A stretch of 5,127 nucleotides of DNA from Bacteroidota bacterium (GTDB lineage: Bacteria; Bacteroidota; Bacteroidia; Bacteroidales; JAAYUG01): NCBI GenBank assembly GCA_021812865.1, contig JAKAMP010000257.1, forward strand, positions 1-5,127, written 5' to 3'. The notes under the pieces were generated by a model. It worked only from the letters and a program-made list of their open reading frames with translations, had not been told where the DNA came from and searched no databases. The first letter of the stretch is position 1, and each line of letters starts with the position of its first letter. Shown piece after piece: positions 1 through 5,127 of the stretch. Made by a program: the position numbers and the translations under genes.

Positions 1-1
1 A

Positions 2-568
2 AGCGCGCTCATCGCCGCGGTAGTCCTTGGTTTTGGGTATGTCGTGTACAGGGCAGGCCAGCTCGGCGCGGCCGACGTGATAGAGTTCGCCGCAATCTCA
101 CTTATCCTCCCCATACAGGGCACGCCGGTCCTTCTGGGTGCGATACCGCAGCTCGGACTTCCCTTCATGCTCTCGGTGTTCATAGCAACCGGAATATCTG
201 CGCTCGTATTCGCTTCGGTCTACTACCTTCCAAGGGCAAGAGGCATCTCCGGAAAGCCGGTTCTGCGCCTTGTGAAGAAACCAGACATATTCAAGGGTGT
301 ACTATTCTCGCTTGCATACGTAGCTCTCATAGTATCGATGGAACTTACGCTGCACGTAAGTGCATATGGTATGGCGGTGCTGCTCGTCCTGCTTGTCGGA
401 TCGTTCCTCATAGCGCTGTTCAACAAGCCGATAGCCGCGGCAATGATGAAGGAAATAACACCAGGCAAAATGGAAGAGGGGGACATGATAGCGGTAAGCA
501 TGATGGAGAAAGATACGCTGGAGAAGGTGCACAAAAATCTATTTATCATTCCTGGGAGAACATTGTGA
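2..568 (+). CDS. Archaeal-type A24 prepilin/preflagellin peptidase-like membrane protein, partial (5' cut by window, 3' probably cut by junction)
   Basis: The frame is open from the first base, so the N-terminus lies outside; the GTG at 44 is an internal codon, not a convincing start. The visible 188 residues are strongly hydrophobic, with likely membrane segments near residues 1-16, 25-38, 54-76, 99-116 and 122-140. GAAD (residues 22-25, bases 65-76) followed by a hydrophobic helix ending in LP resembles the second catalytic Asp motif (GxGD/GGAD) of family A24 aspartic peptidases, which cleave class III signal peptides of archaellins and pilins at the membrane. A soluble stretch with EEGD-MIA (residues 158-164) resembles the C-terminal extension of archaeal members. 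ATA is the main Ile codon (11 of 15 up to about base 535) and AGG/AGA arginines occur, which fits archaeal codon use and differs from the rest of the window. The last ~10 residues before the TGA at 566-568 are probably an artefact of reading across the junction. The first catalytic Asp is not in view. The family call is inferred from motif and topology. Confidence 0.55.
   Translation, partial: SALIAAVVLGFGYVVYRAGQLGAADVIEFAAISLILPIQGTPVLLGAIPQLGLPFMLSVFIATGISALVFASVYYLPRARGISGKPVLRLVKKPDIFKGVLFSLAYVALIVSMELTLHVSAYGMAVLLVLLVGSFLIALFNKPIAAAMMKEITPGKMEEGDMIAVSMMEKDTLEKVHKNLFIIPGRTL
525..550. other. Probable chimeric junction between archaeal-like and Bacteroidota-like DNA
   Basis: Coding signal changes frame and style here. 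Up to about 531, frame 2 (codons starting at base 2) shows GC-rich, ATA-rich coding for a membrane protein. From about 538, frame 1 (codons starting at 541) encodes a plausible hydrophilic protein tail to a TGA at 646-648. Hand-counted G+C falls from 172/300 in bases 1-300 to 122/300 in bases 601-900. No repeat, inverted repeat or mobile-element end is visible at the changeover, so an assembly join is more likely than an insertion. The exact base cannot be fixed from the sequence alone. Confidence 0.6.
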
Positions 569-648
569 ATGAGGTTCAGCAACGATATGCTGACTTAATC
601 AGGGACCACAAGGTGAAAGGACGAACAAATTATGATTACGAAGATTGA
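541..648 (+). CDS. C-terminal tail of a truncated protein, possibly a GT-B (GT4-like) glycosyltransferase
   Basis: In frame 1, 35 codons run from about 541 to a TGA at 646-648. They read as an amphipathic helix containing SWENIVNEVQQRY and DLIRDHK, then a charged tail ending NYDYED. The pattern (Ser-Trp-Glu-x-Ile, then a helix with Tyr and Leu-Ile) is common at the C-terminus of group 1 (GT4) glycosyltransferases, where the last helix crosses back to the N-terminal Rossmann domain. That is a family resemblance from memory, and other protein tails could look alike. No start is available because upstream DNA belongs to the unrelated left piece. The tail converges on the metallophosphoesterase gene with a 20-bp gap. 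An acyltransferase tail is an alternative. I am fairly sure it is real coding sequence and unsure of the family. Confidence 0.35.
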   Translation: MYHSWENIVNEVQQRYADLIRDHKVKGRTNYDYED

Positions 649-668
649 AAAAACCGACGGAATAATTT

Positions 669-1523
669 TCAGGCCAGATTTAACTCCTTAAGGAGTGTTT
701 CAAACGTTTCTTGGTGAGAAGGTGTCTCAATCTGTTCTGGAACTTCGGAAAAGATCTTAACAACAGAGTCATCCTGGTATCTATAGATCTGCCATTTTCC
801 ATGGTTATACTCAAGTGCGGAAAGGTTTTCGATCCAATCGCCGGAATTCAAGTAAATCACCTCACCCTCGTTGGTAATGATTTTTCGTATAGAAGGCTGA
901 TGGATATGCCCGCAAACTACAAAAGCATATTTTTGAAATATGGCAATTCCGGCAACTGTCTCTTCGAATTTATTAATGTATGAAACCGCTCGCTTCACAC
1001 CATTTTTTATCTTACGTGAAAATGAAATTTTTTCTTTACCCAAACGGGTCAGAAAAAAATTAACCATGGTGTTGAGCAGAATAAGAATATCATAGCCGGT
1101 CGAACCAAGTTTTGTAAGCCATTTACTGTACTGCATTGTGACATCAAAAACATCCCCATGAAAAAACCATGCTTTTTTCCCATCCAGTTCGAGGACCAGT
1201 TTGTTTACAAGTTTAAAGCTTCCCAGTTCAAATTTCGTAAACTTTCGTAACAGTTCATCATGATTTCCAGTGATGTATATTACCTTGGTTTTTTTTGCAA
1301 TCAAACCAGTAAAGTACTTAAGTACCATGAGATGGGACTTAGGAAAATATTGTTTTCTAAATTGCCAGATATCTATGATATCACCGTTGAGTATAAGGGT
1401 TCTGGGACGGATGCTCCTGAGATAATGAAGGAGCTCATCAGCATGGCAGCCGAATGCCCCTAAATGAACATCCGATATGACCACCAGTTCTACGTCCCGC
1501 TTGCGAATCTTTTCCGATTTCAT
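669..1523 (-). CDS. LpxH-like calcineurin-fold metallophosphoesterase (UDP-2,3-diacylglucosamine diphosphatase family)
   Basis: This is a complete 284-residue protein with the binuclear-metal signature of calcineurin-like phosphoesterases in order: SDVHLG (Asp18, His20), NGDIID (Asp48), GNHDE (Asn87, His88), FFHGD (His122) and CGHIHQP (His206, His208), then an NSGDW segment at 226-230. The spacing and the HGD and GHIHQP elements match the COG2908 (LpxH-like) group. LpxH hydrolyses UDP-2,3-diacylglucosamine to lipid X and UMP on the inner face of the cytoplasmic membrane in lipid A synthesis. The insertion at about 130-195 is rich in hydrophobic and basic residues, as expected for a cap that contacts lipid. 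At 284 aa it is longer than the ~240 aa of classical LpxH; the C-terminal ~30 residues are extra. Bacteroidota often carry several paralogues, so the substrate is uncertain and I give no gene symbol. The ATG at 1521-1523 is the natural start, as the catalytic strand begins about 10 residues in. No Shine-Dalgarno is evident. It is convergent with the truncated tail on its 3' side and divergent from the small basic gene. Confidence 0.85.
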   Translation of the reverse strand: MKSEKIRKRDVELVVISDVHLGAFGCHADELLHYLRSIRPRTLILNGDIIDIWQFRKQYFPKSHLMVLKYFTGLIAKKTKVIYITGNHDELLRKFTKFELGSFKLVNKLVLELDGKKAWFFHGDVFDVTMQYSKWLTKLGSTGYDILILLNTMVNFFLTRLGKEKISFSRKIKNGVKRAVSYINKFEETVAGIAIFQKYAFVVCGHIHQPSIRKIITNEGEVIYLNSGDWIENLSALEYNHGKWQIYRYQDDSVVKIFSEVPEQIETPSHQETFETLLKELNLA

Positions 1524-1531
1524 AAATTGGA

Positions 1532-1539
1532 CAAAAATA
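1532..1539 (-). promoter_or_regulatory. Candidate Bacteroidota -7 box for the metallophosphoesterase gene
   Basis: On the minus strand the sequence reads TATTTTTG, an exact match to the TAnnTTTG -7 consensus of the Bacteroidota primary sigma factor. It ends only 8 bases before the ATG, so transcription from it would give an almost leaderless message. No TTG lies at the expected 19-21 base spacing upstream; the nearest is 27 bases away. In AT-rich DNA this could be chance. Confidence 0.2.
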
Positions 1540-1724
1540 AGTGTATTAAAGCAGGCGAACGAGAACCAATTATTACGTTTATATTAAATTATCGTTAACG
1601 GAAAGGAAATTAATCAAAATGAGTATTTTTATTTATCGTAATTTCGTTTTTCAAAAATCCATTAGCAGCGACTTTTCTGAACATTGACTTTCGGAACATT
1701 TTAAGCATATTAATTCAAAAACGG

Positions 1725-2198
1725 ATGAAACACAAAAAGAAGGAAAATAAACCTAAAAAGGTAAAGAAACAATTAACCCAGAAAGCAGGAATTGCCATGA
1801 AGAACCAATTCTTTCTTGAGGCGAGCTGGTTACTTTCGGAAATTCTTGAAAAAAAACTGAAATCTCTTCTTGAAATTACTGAAAATACAAGGCCAGGTGC
1901 CGGATTTACCCTGGAGCAATGCATCAAACGTCTTAAACACCTTCATGTCACAAATAAAAACCAGGTCCTCAGAAATTATGTAGAACTTAAACTGATTGAA
2001 AAGACCATGACCTGGAAAAACCAGCGGAATACGATGGTAAAAGATATGCTCTACGTTCATGTCTCCAAACCGAGAAAAGAGAATCTGGCACTTGAAGGCG
2101 TGAAATTATTAAAGGAATGGAACAGGGCGCTGAAAAATTATAAGTTGCATCAATTTTCCTCCGCTCCGGCAACCACTGACGAAATCCCCCCTCAATAA
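1725..2198 (+). CDS. Unrecognised 157-aa basic helical protein, possibly HEPN-like, upstream of the CHAD gene
   Basis: I do not recognise this gene with confidence. The first 20 residues contain 10 lysines and are probably disordered. From about residue 25 the protein looks mainly helical: a helix at 28-50 (FFLEASWLLSEILEKKLKSL), a helix with LEQCIKRLKHL at 63-73, one at 78-108 ending W97-KNQ-RN-TMVKD, and one at 119-140 with LEGVKLLKEWNRAL. A Trp followed by Arg-Asn (R101, N102) at the end of a helix, with a later LEG-x-x-LL helix, recalls HEPN/DUF4145-type bundles. However, the RNase histidine (Rx4-6H) is absent; Lys, Asp and Met occupy residues 106-108. No signal peptide or membrane segment is seen. 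The ATG at 1725 is used; an ATG at 1797 (Met25) would remove the lysine-rich segment. The stop is 7 bp before the CHAD start, so the two are probably co-transcribed. There is no clear Shine-Dalgarno, as usual in Bacteroidota. Confidence 0.7.
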   Translation: MKHKKKENKPKKVKKQLTQKAGIAMKNQFFLEASWLLSEILEKKLKSLLEITENTRPGAGFTLEQCIKRLKHLHVTNKNQVLRNYVELKLIEKTMTWKNQRNTMVKDMLYVHVSKPRKENLALEGVKLLKEWNRALKNYKLHQFSSAPATTDEIPPQ

Positions 2199-2205
2199 TA
2201 CATAA

Positions 2206-3102
2206 ATGAATAAAAAAGAGACCGGTGAATTTTTCTTCCGTTATTACAGAAAGCGGACCGCCTCTTTTCTGGCAAATCTTTACAAGGCAAGTATCACAGG
2301 AGATATCGAGGATATTCACCAGACGAGGGTGGATGTGAAAAAGATCCTTGCCCTTTTTCGCCTTCTCGAAATGGTCTCTCTTAAGTTTTTCAGATCAGAA
2401 GATCATTTTTCACAGTTTTCCAAACTTTTTACCATAACGGGAAGGATCAGGGAGATCCAAGTTAATCTCGCACTGTTGGAGGTGTACAAATTTGAAAACA
2501 AAGAGATCAATCATTATATAAGGTCCTTAAAGAGAGGAGAAATAAGGCAGACCAGAAATTTTATGCATACGGTTCAGGACTTTGATGAAAAAATGTTGGA
2601 AAAGACGGAAATTGAACTGAAGCACATTACTGAAAAAGAGGGGCAGAAGAAGATCGCTGAGACAGCCCATCAGCTTATCAGGAAAAAAGCAAAAAAAATT
2701 GAAAAATATTTTCTGACAAAAAATTCACAAAAAAATCTTCATAAAATCCGTCAGAACCTAAAGATTATAAGCGCAATTGCATCACTTTCAAATACCATAA
2801 AAGATGACAAAAAACTTACTCAAATTCTGGAACAAATATCGCAAGCGGAAAATCTTATCGGAGAGTGGCATGACCGGCAGGTTTTAATCGAATCTCTAGA
2901 TTATTTTTCCAACCACCGGGGAAGATCCGGAAAAAAGGATATTATCAACTCGTTTAAAAAAGAAAAGGATCTTGTGCTGAGCGACTGTAAAGAGTTAGAA
3001 AAGCAAATAATTCCGAAAACATTCGGACTGACCGACCTCATACTGAGAAGAGGAATCCCCCAGCCAAAATTGAACCGCAGGTTGAGTATATCTGATAGAT
3101 GA
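2206..3102 (+). CDS. CHAD domain protein (predicted polyphosphate-binding)
   Basis: This 298-residue, highly basic, all-helical protein carries the landmarks of the CHAD domain (conserved histidine alpha-helical domain). They are IHQTRVDVKKILALFRLL (His38, Arg41, Lys45, Lys46), a GRIREIQVNL segment (Arg80, Arg82) in place of the usual RD-x-DV motif, LHKIRQNLKIISAI (His179, Arg182, Lys186), and IGEWHDRQVLIESL (His222, Asp223). These are the two halves of the pseudo-symmetric helical bundle whose conserved His, Arg and Lys line a basic channel; CHAD proteins are known to bind inorganic polyphosphate. No CYTH/triphosphatase domain is fused, so this is a stand-alone CHAD protein. No signal peptide or membrane helix is seen, so it is probably cytoplasmic. 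The ATG at 2206 puts the domain near the N-terminus as expected. It follows the small basic gene by 7 bp, and the kinase gene starts 58 bp after its stop. Several A-runs (e.g. near 2690-2740) are potential sequencing-slip sites, but the frame is intact throughout. Confidence 0.88.
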   Translation: MNKKETGEFFFRYYRKRTASFLANLYKASITGDIEDIHQTRVDVKKILALFRLLEMVSLKFFRSEDHFSQFSKLFTITGRIREIQVNLALLEVYKFENKEINHYIRSLKRGEIRQTRNFMHTVQDFDEKMLEKTEIELKHITEKEGQKKIAETAHQLIRKKAKKIEKYFLTKNSQKNLHKIRQNLKIISAIASLSNTIKDDKKLTQILEQISQAENLIGEWHDRQVLIESLDYFSNHRGRSGKKDIINSFKKEKDLVLSDCKELEKQIIPKTFGLTDLILRRGIPQPKLNRRLSISDR

Positions 3103-3130
3103 TATCCAACATCTTTACGATACTTTGTTT

Positions 3131-3138
3131 TACTTTTG
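3131..3138 (+). promoter_or_regulatory. Candidate Bacteroidota -7 box for the sensor kinase gene
   Basis: TACTTTTG at 3131-3138 matches TAnnTTTG exactly and lies 22 bases before the ATG at 3161, which would leave a leader of roughly 15-20 bases. A related TACTTTG, one base too tight, lies just upstream at 3121-3127. No clear TTG -33 element is seen at the expected distance. If used, it would uncouple the kinase from the CHAD pair. Confidence 0.4.
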
Positions 3139-3160
3139 AAACAGCCACGGGACTTTTAAA

Positions 3161-5127
3161 ATGAAGAATTGTCCGACAAAAAACCTGAGCATTTCATTAC
3201 TCCTCCTGTTATTTCTCGGGATGCTGACTTTGCGTGCAAAGGAATATGATAGTCTGAAAGGCATGGTCTCACAAAGTAAAGGGAAAGAAAAAGCCGATAT
3301 ATTGATAAAGCTATCAGCCATGCTGAATGATACTGCTCCTGAAAAAAGTTTTCAATATGCTTATGACGGCTTTAAAGAATCGGTCCAATCAGAATATCTC
3401 AAGGGGAAGGCAGATGCCAGGAAACTCATCGGGGATTATTATATGAGAAAACGCAATTATCTGTCGGCCCTTGAATGCTATCTGAGTGCTCAGAAAATTT
3501 ACCTGCAAATTCATTATCCGGTCGGCACCCTGGAAACTTACAGGGCAATCGGTGATTTGTCACTGATTTTGCGAGACAATGAAAATGCAAGAATCTATTA
3601 CAGGAAAGGATTTCTTCTGGCTCAGTCAATTAAGGACTTTAGGTGGACAGGGATTTTTCTGCAGGAGCTCGGGAGGGTTGAGCAGAAAGACGGAAACACA
3701 GGCCATGCTCTAGAACTCTATGACCAGGCACTACGCTCCCTTCAGAAAGTGAGTTATCGTACTTCCGTAATCAGCATCTATAATTCCATTGGCACTGTTT
3801 ACCTTGACCAGGGGAGATATGACGAGGCCATTGGGTTCTACAAAAAGCTGATCGCCCAGGTAGGACCAGAAAGTAAAACCCAGCTGGGAACAATATATAC
3901 ACGGTTGGCCCATGCATGCGAACAAAAGAGTCGATACGCCGACGCTCTTGAATATAACAGGATGGCTCTGAAAATTCGTCATGAAATGTCCCAGATGGAG
4001 GATTTCAACAGTTCGATGATCAATATCTCGAATGATTACTTTTATTTAAATAAGTTCGACTCGGCAAGGATTTACATGAACGAAGGAATACGGCTTGCCA
4101 GAGCAAATAACAGGAGTTACCTGATTGAGAATGCCTACCGGGTAATGTATACCTATTACAAGACGAAAGGTGATTACAACACAGCTCTTCAGTACTTCAA
4201 GAAGTACCAGGAAATAGCAGACAGCATTGTTATTGAAAAAAACAAAGGGGACATTGCAATCCTTGAAGCCAGGCAGCGCATGTTCAGCATGGAAGAAAAC
4301 AATAAATTACTGACCAGGGCGAATGAGATCCAGGCCCTTAGTCTAAAGAACCAGCGTTTCCAGATCACTTTTCTCCAGGTGATTCTGATTATTTCAATGA
4401 TCATTATTTTTTACTCCGTTTTGCAGTACATAAAGAACCTCAGGGCAAAAAGGGAAATCCAACATATATATTCCCGCATGTCGAAAGAGATGATTGAACT
4501 CGAAACGACCAATAAAAAGATCAGCGAGCAGGAACACCAATACAGGTTCCTTGCAGAAAATTCCCTGGATTTTATTACCAGGTTTGATAAAAATCTTAAA
4601 CGACTTTATGCCACTCCATCTTCGGGAAAAATTTATGGGTACTCCCCCGAAGAGATCCTTACGAAATCGACTTATGATCTGACCCATCCGGATTTTTATC
4701 TTTATTCGGAGGAGAAATTTCGTGAGATGATGAGAGACAAAACCCCAAAAAATTTTACTTATGTAGCAAGAAAGAAAAACGGACAGAATTTTTGGGTTGA
4801 AAGTATCATGAATCCTGTCTTTAACAAAGAGACAGGAGAGCTGGAAGAATTTATCGGCGTTACAAGGGACATTCAGGAACGAAAAAAGAAAGAACTTGAA
4901 ATTATGGAAGGAACTGCTCAAAAAGAGAACCTGCTGAAAGAGATTCACCACCGGGTGAAAAATAATTTTGCTATCCTGGTCAGCCTGATCAATATGCAGA
5001 AAGAACAGTCTCAGACACCTGAACTGATCCGGGCCCTTACGGATCTGCAGCTGAGGATCCGAACGATGGCCCTGGTTCACGAGATGTTATACCGGTCAAA
5101 GGATTTCGAGAAGATCTCTTTTTCGCA
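3161..5127 (+). CDS. TPR-PAS sensor histidine kinase with HisKA_2 domain, partial (3' end beyond window)
   Basis: The frame is open from the ATG at 3161 to the window end, giving 655 complete codons and no stop. Residues 1-26 form a signal peptide (polar, basic start; LLLLLFLGML core; cleavage near LRA-KE). Residues about 45-358 hold eight TPR-like units whose second helices begin at a 40-residue period, with the small residue at Ser63, Ala103, 143, 183, 223, 262, 302 and 342; this part should lie outside the inner membrane. A charged helix (360-398) leads to one membrane segment at about 400-423 (rich in Ile and Leu), then a coiled-coil-like linker (424-458). A PAS domain spans about 459-575 (FLAENSLDFITRFD, YGYSPEEIL, KNGQNFWVE, GVTRDIQERK). 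Residues 591-655 begin a HisKA_2 domain: KEIHHRVKNNFAILVSLINM, with His597 (or His596) the likely phosphoacceptor, then RIRTMALVHEMLY. The HATPase_c domain should follow outside the window. Such kinases usually autophosphorylate and signal through a separate response regulator; the ligand cannot be read from sequence. It has the domain order of many Bacteroidota TPR kinases. There is no evident Shine-Dalgarno. Confidence 0.88.
   Translation, partial: MKNCPTKNLSISLLLLLFLGMLTLRAKEYDSLKGMVSQSKGKEKADILIKLSAMLNDTAPEKSFQYAYDGFKESVQSEYLKGKADARKLIGDYYMRKRNYLSALECYLSAQKIYLQIHYPVGTLETYRAIGDLSLILRDNENARIYYRKGFLLAQSIKDFRWTGIFLQELGRVEQKDGNTGHALELYDQALRSLQKVSYRTSVISIYNSIGTVYLDQGRYDEAIGFYKKLIAQVGPESKTQLGTIYTRLAHACEQKSRYADALEYNRMALKIRHEMSQMEDFNSSMINISNDYFYLNKFDSARIYMNEGIRLARANNRSYLIENAYRVMYTYYKTKGDYNTALQYFKKYQEIADSIVIEKNKGDIAILEARQRMFSMEENNKLLTRANEIQALSLKNQRFQITFLQVILIISMIIIFYSVLQYIKNLRAKREIQHIYSRMSKEMIELETTNKKISEQEHQYRFLAENSLDFITRFDKNLKRLYATPSSGKIYGYSPEEILTKSTYDLTHPDFYLYSEEKFREMMRDKTPKNFTYVARKKNGQNFWVESIMNPVFNKETGELEEFIGVTRDIQERKKKELEIMEGTAQKENLLKEIHHRVKNNFAILVSLINMQKEQSQTPELIRALTDLQLRIRTMALVHEMLYRSKDFEKISFS

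Noticed and set aside
44..568. Treating GTG at 44 as the start of a complete 174-aa protein.
   Set aside because: The frame is open and membrane-like upstream to the window edge, so the gene begins outside and the GTG is an internal valine codon.
683..696. A perfect 14-bp palindrome (ACTCCTTAAGGAGT).
   Set aside because: It lies inside the 3' end of the metallophosphoesterase gene and encodes its LLKEL residues. It has no loop or T-tract, so it is unlikely to be a terminator; a single copy is weak evidence for an operator.
711..983. A 90-codon plus-strand open frame inside the metallophosphoesterase gene.
   Set aside because: It is a shadow of the minus-strand gene, whose metal-binding motifs are unambiguous.
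1593..1600. The 8-bp palindrome CGTTAACG between the divergent genes.
   Set aside because: It is short and single-copy, with no extended dyad around it; expected by chance in a window of this size.
1619..1687. A 22-codon ORF from ATG to TGA in the divergent intergenic region, with a purine-rich stretch upstream.
   Set aside because: It is too short, its composition matches random AT-rich DNA, and nothing suggests a leader peptide function.
1524..1724. A possible small RNA or riboswitch in the 201-bp AT-rich divergent intergenic region.
   Set aside because: No stable stem-loop set, terminator hairpin with T-run, or conserved riboswitch core could be recognised by eye.
4394..5080. A 228-codon open frame on the minus strand opposite the sensor kinase.
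   Set aside because: The plus strand codes a clear PAS-HisKA_2 kinase across the same bases. The antisense product is low-complexity, rich in Phe, Leu and Ser, with no recognisable domain.

Overview
The window appears to hold two unrelated pieces of genome joined near position 530-545. The left piece (1 to about 535) is about 57% G+C by hand count over its first 300 bases. Its isoleucine codons are mostly ATA (11 ATA, 4 ATC, 0 ATT), and it encodes part of a polytopic membrane protein that looks like an archaeal A24-type prepilin/preflagellin peptidase. The right piece (about 535 to 5127) is about 41% G+C over 601-900. It lacks clear Shine-Dalgarno sequences, carries two exact matches to the Bacteroidota -7 promoter box (TAnnTTTG), and encodes proteins typical of Bacteroidota. 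The simplest reading is a chimeric metagenomic contig; a recent transfer is possible but less likely.

Layout. Positions 2-568 (+) hold the archaeal-looking peptidase, cut at the window start and probably at the junction. Positions about 541-648 (+), in another frame, hold the last ~35 codons of a second protein whose tail resembles a GT-B glycosyltransferase C-terminus. Convergent to it, 20 bp away, is a complete LpxH-like calcineurin-fold metallophosphoesterase (669-1523, -). A 201-bp AT-rich divergent intergenic region (1524-1724) follows; it has one minus-strand promoter-like box and no recognisable RNA gene or terminator. On the plus strand come a 157-aa unrecognised basic helical protein (1725-2198), a CHAD-domain protein 7 bp downstream (2206-3102), and, after 58 bp with a good -7 box, a large sensor kinase (3161 to beyond the window end). 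The kinase has a signal peptide, eight TPR-like units at a 40-residue period, one transmembrane helix, a PAS domain and a HisKA_2 dimerisation/phosphoacceptor domain; its ATPase domain lies beyond the edge.

Function. The metallophosphoesterase, with a possible glycosyltransferase neighbour, suggests envelope or lipid-glycan metabolism. The CHAD protein suggests polyphosphate binding, with the small basic protein as its likely operon partner. The kinase probably has its own promoter and need not be linked to the CHAD pair. I see no RNA gene, CRISPR array, insertion sequence or attachment site.
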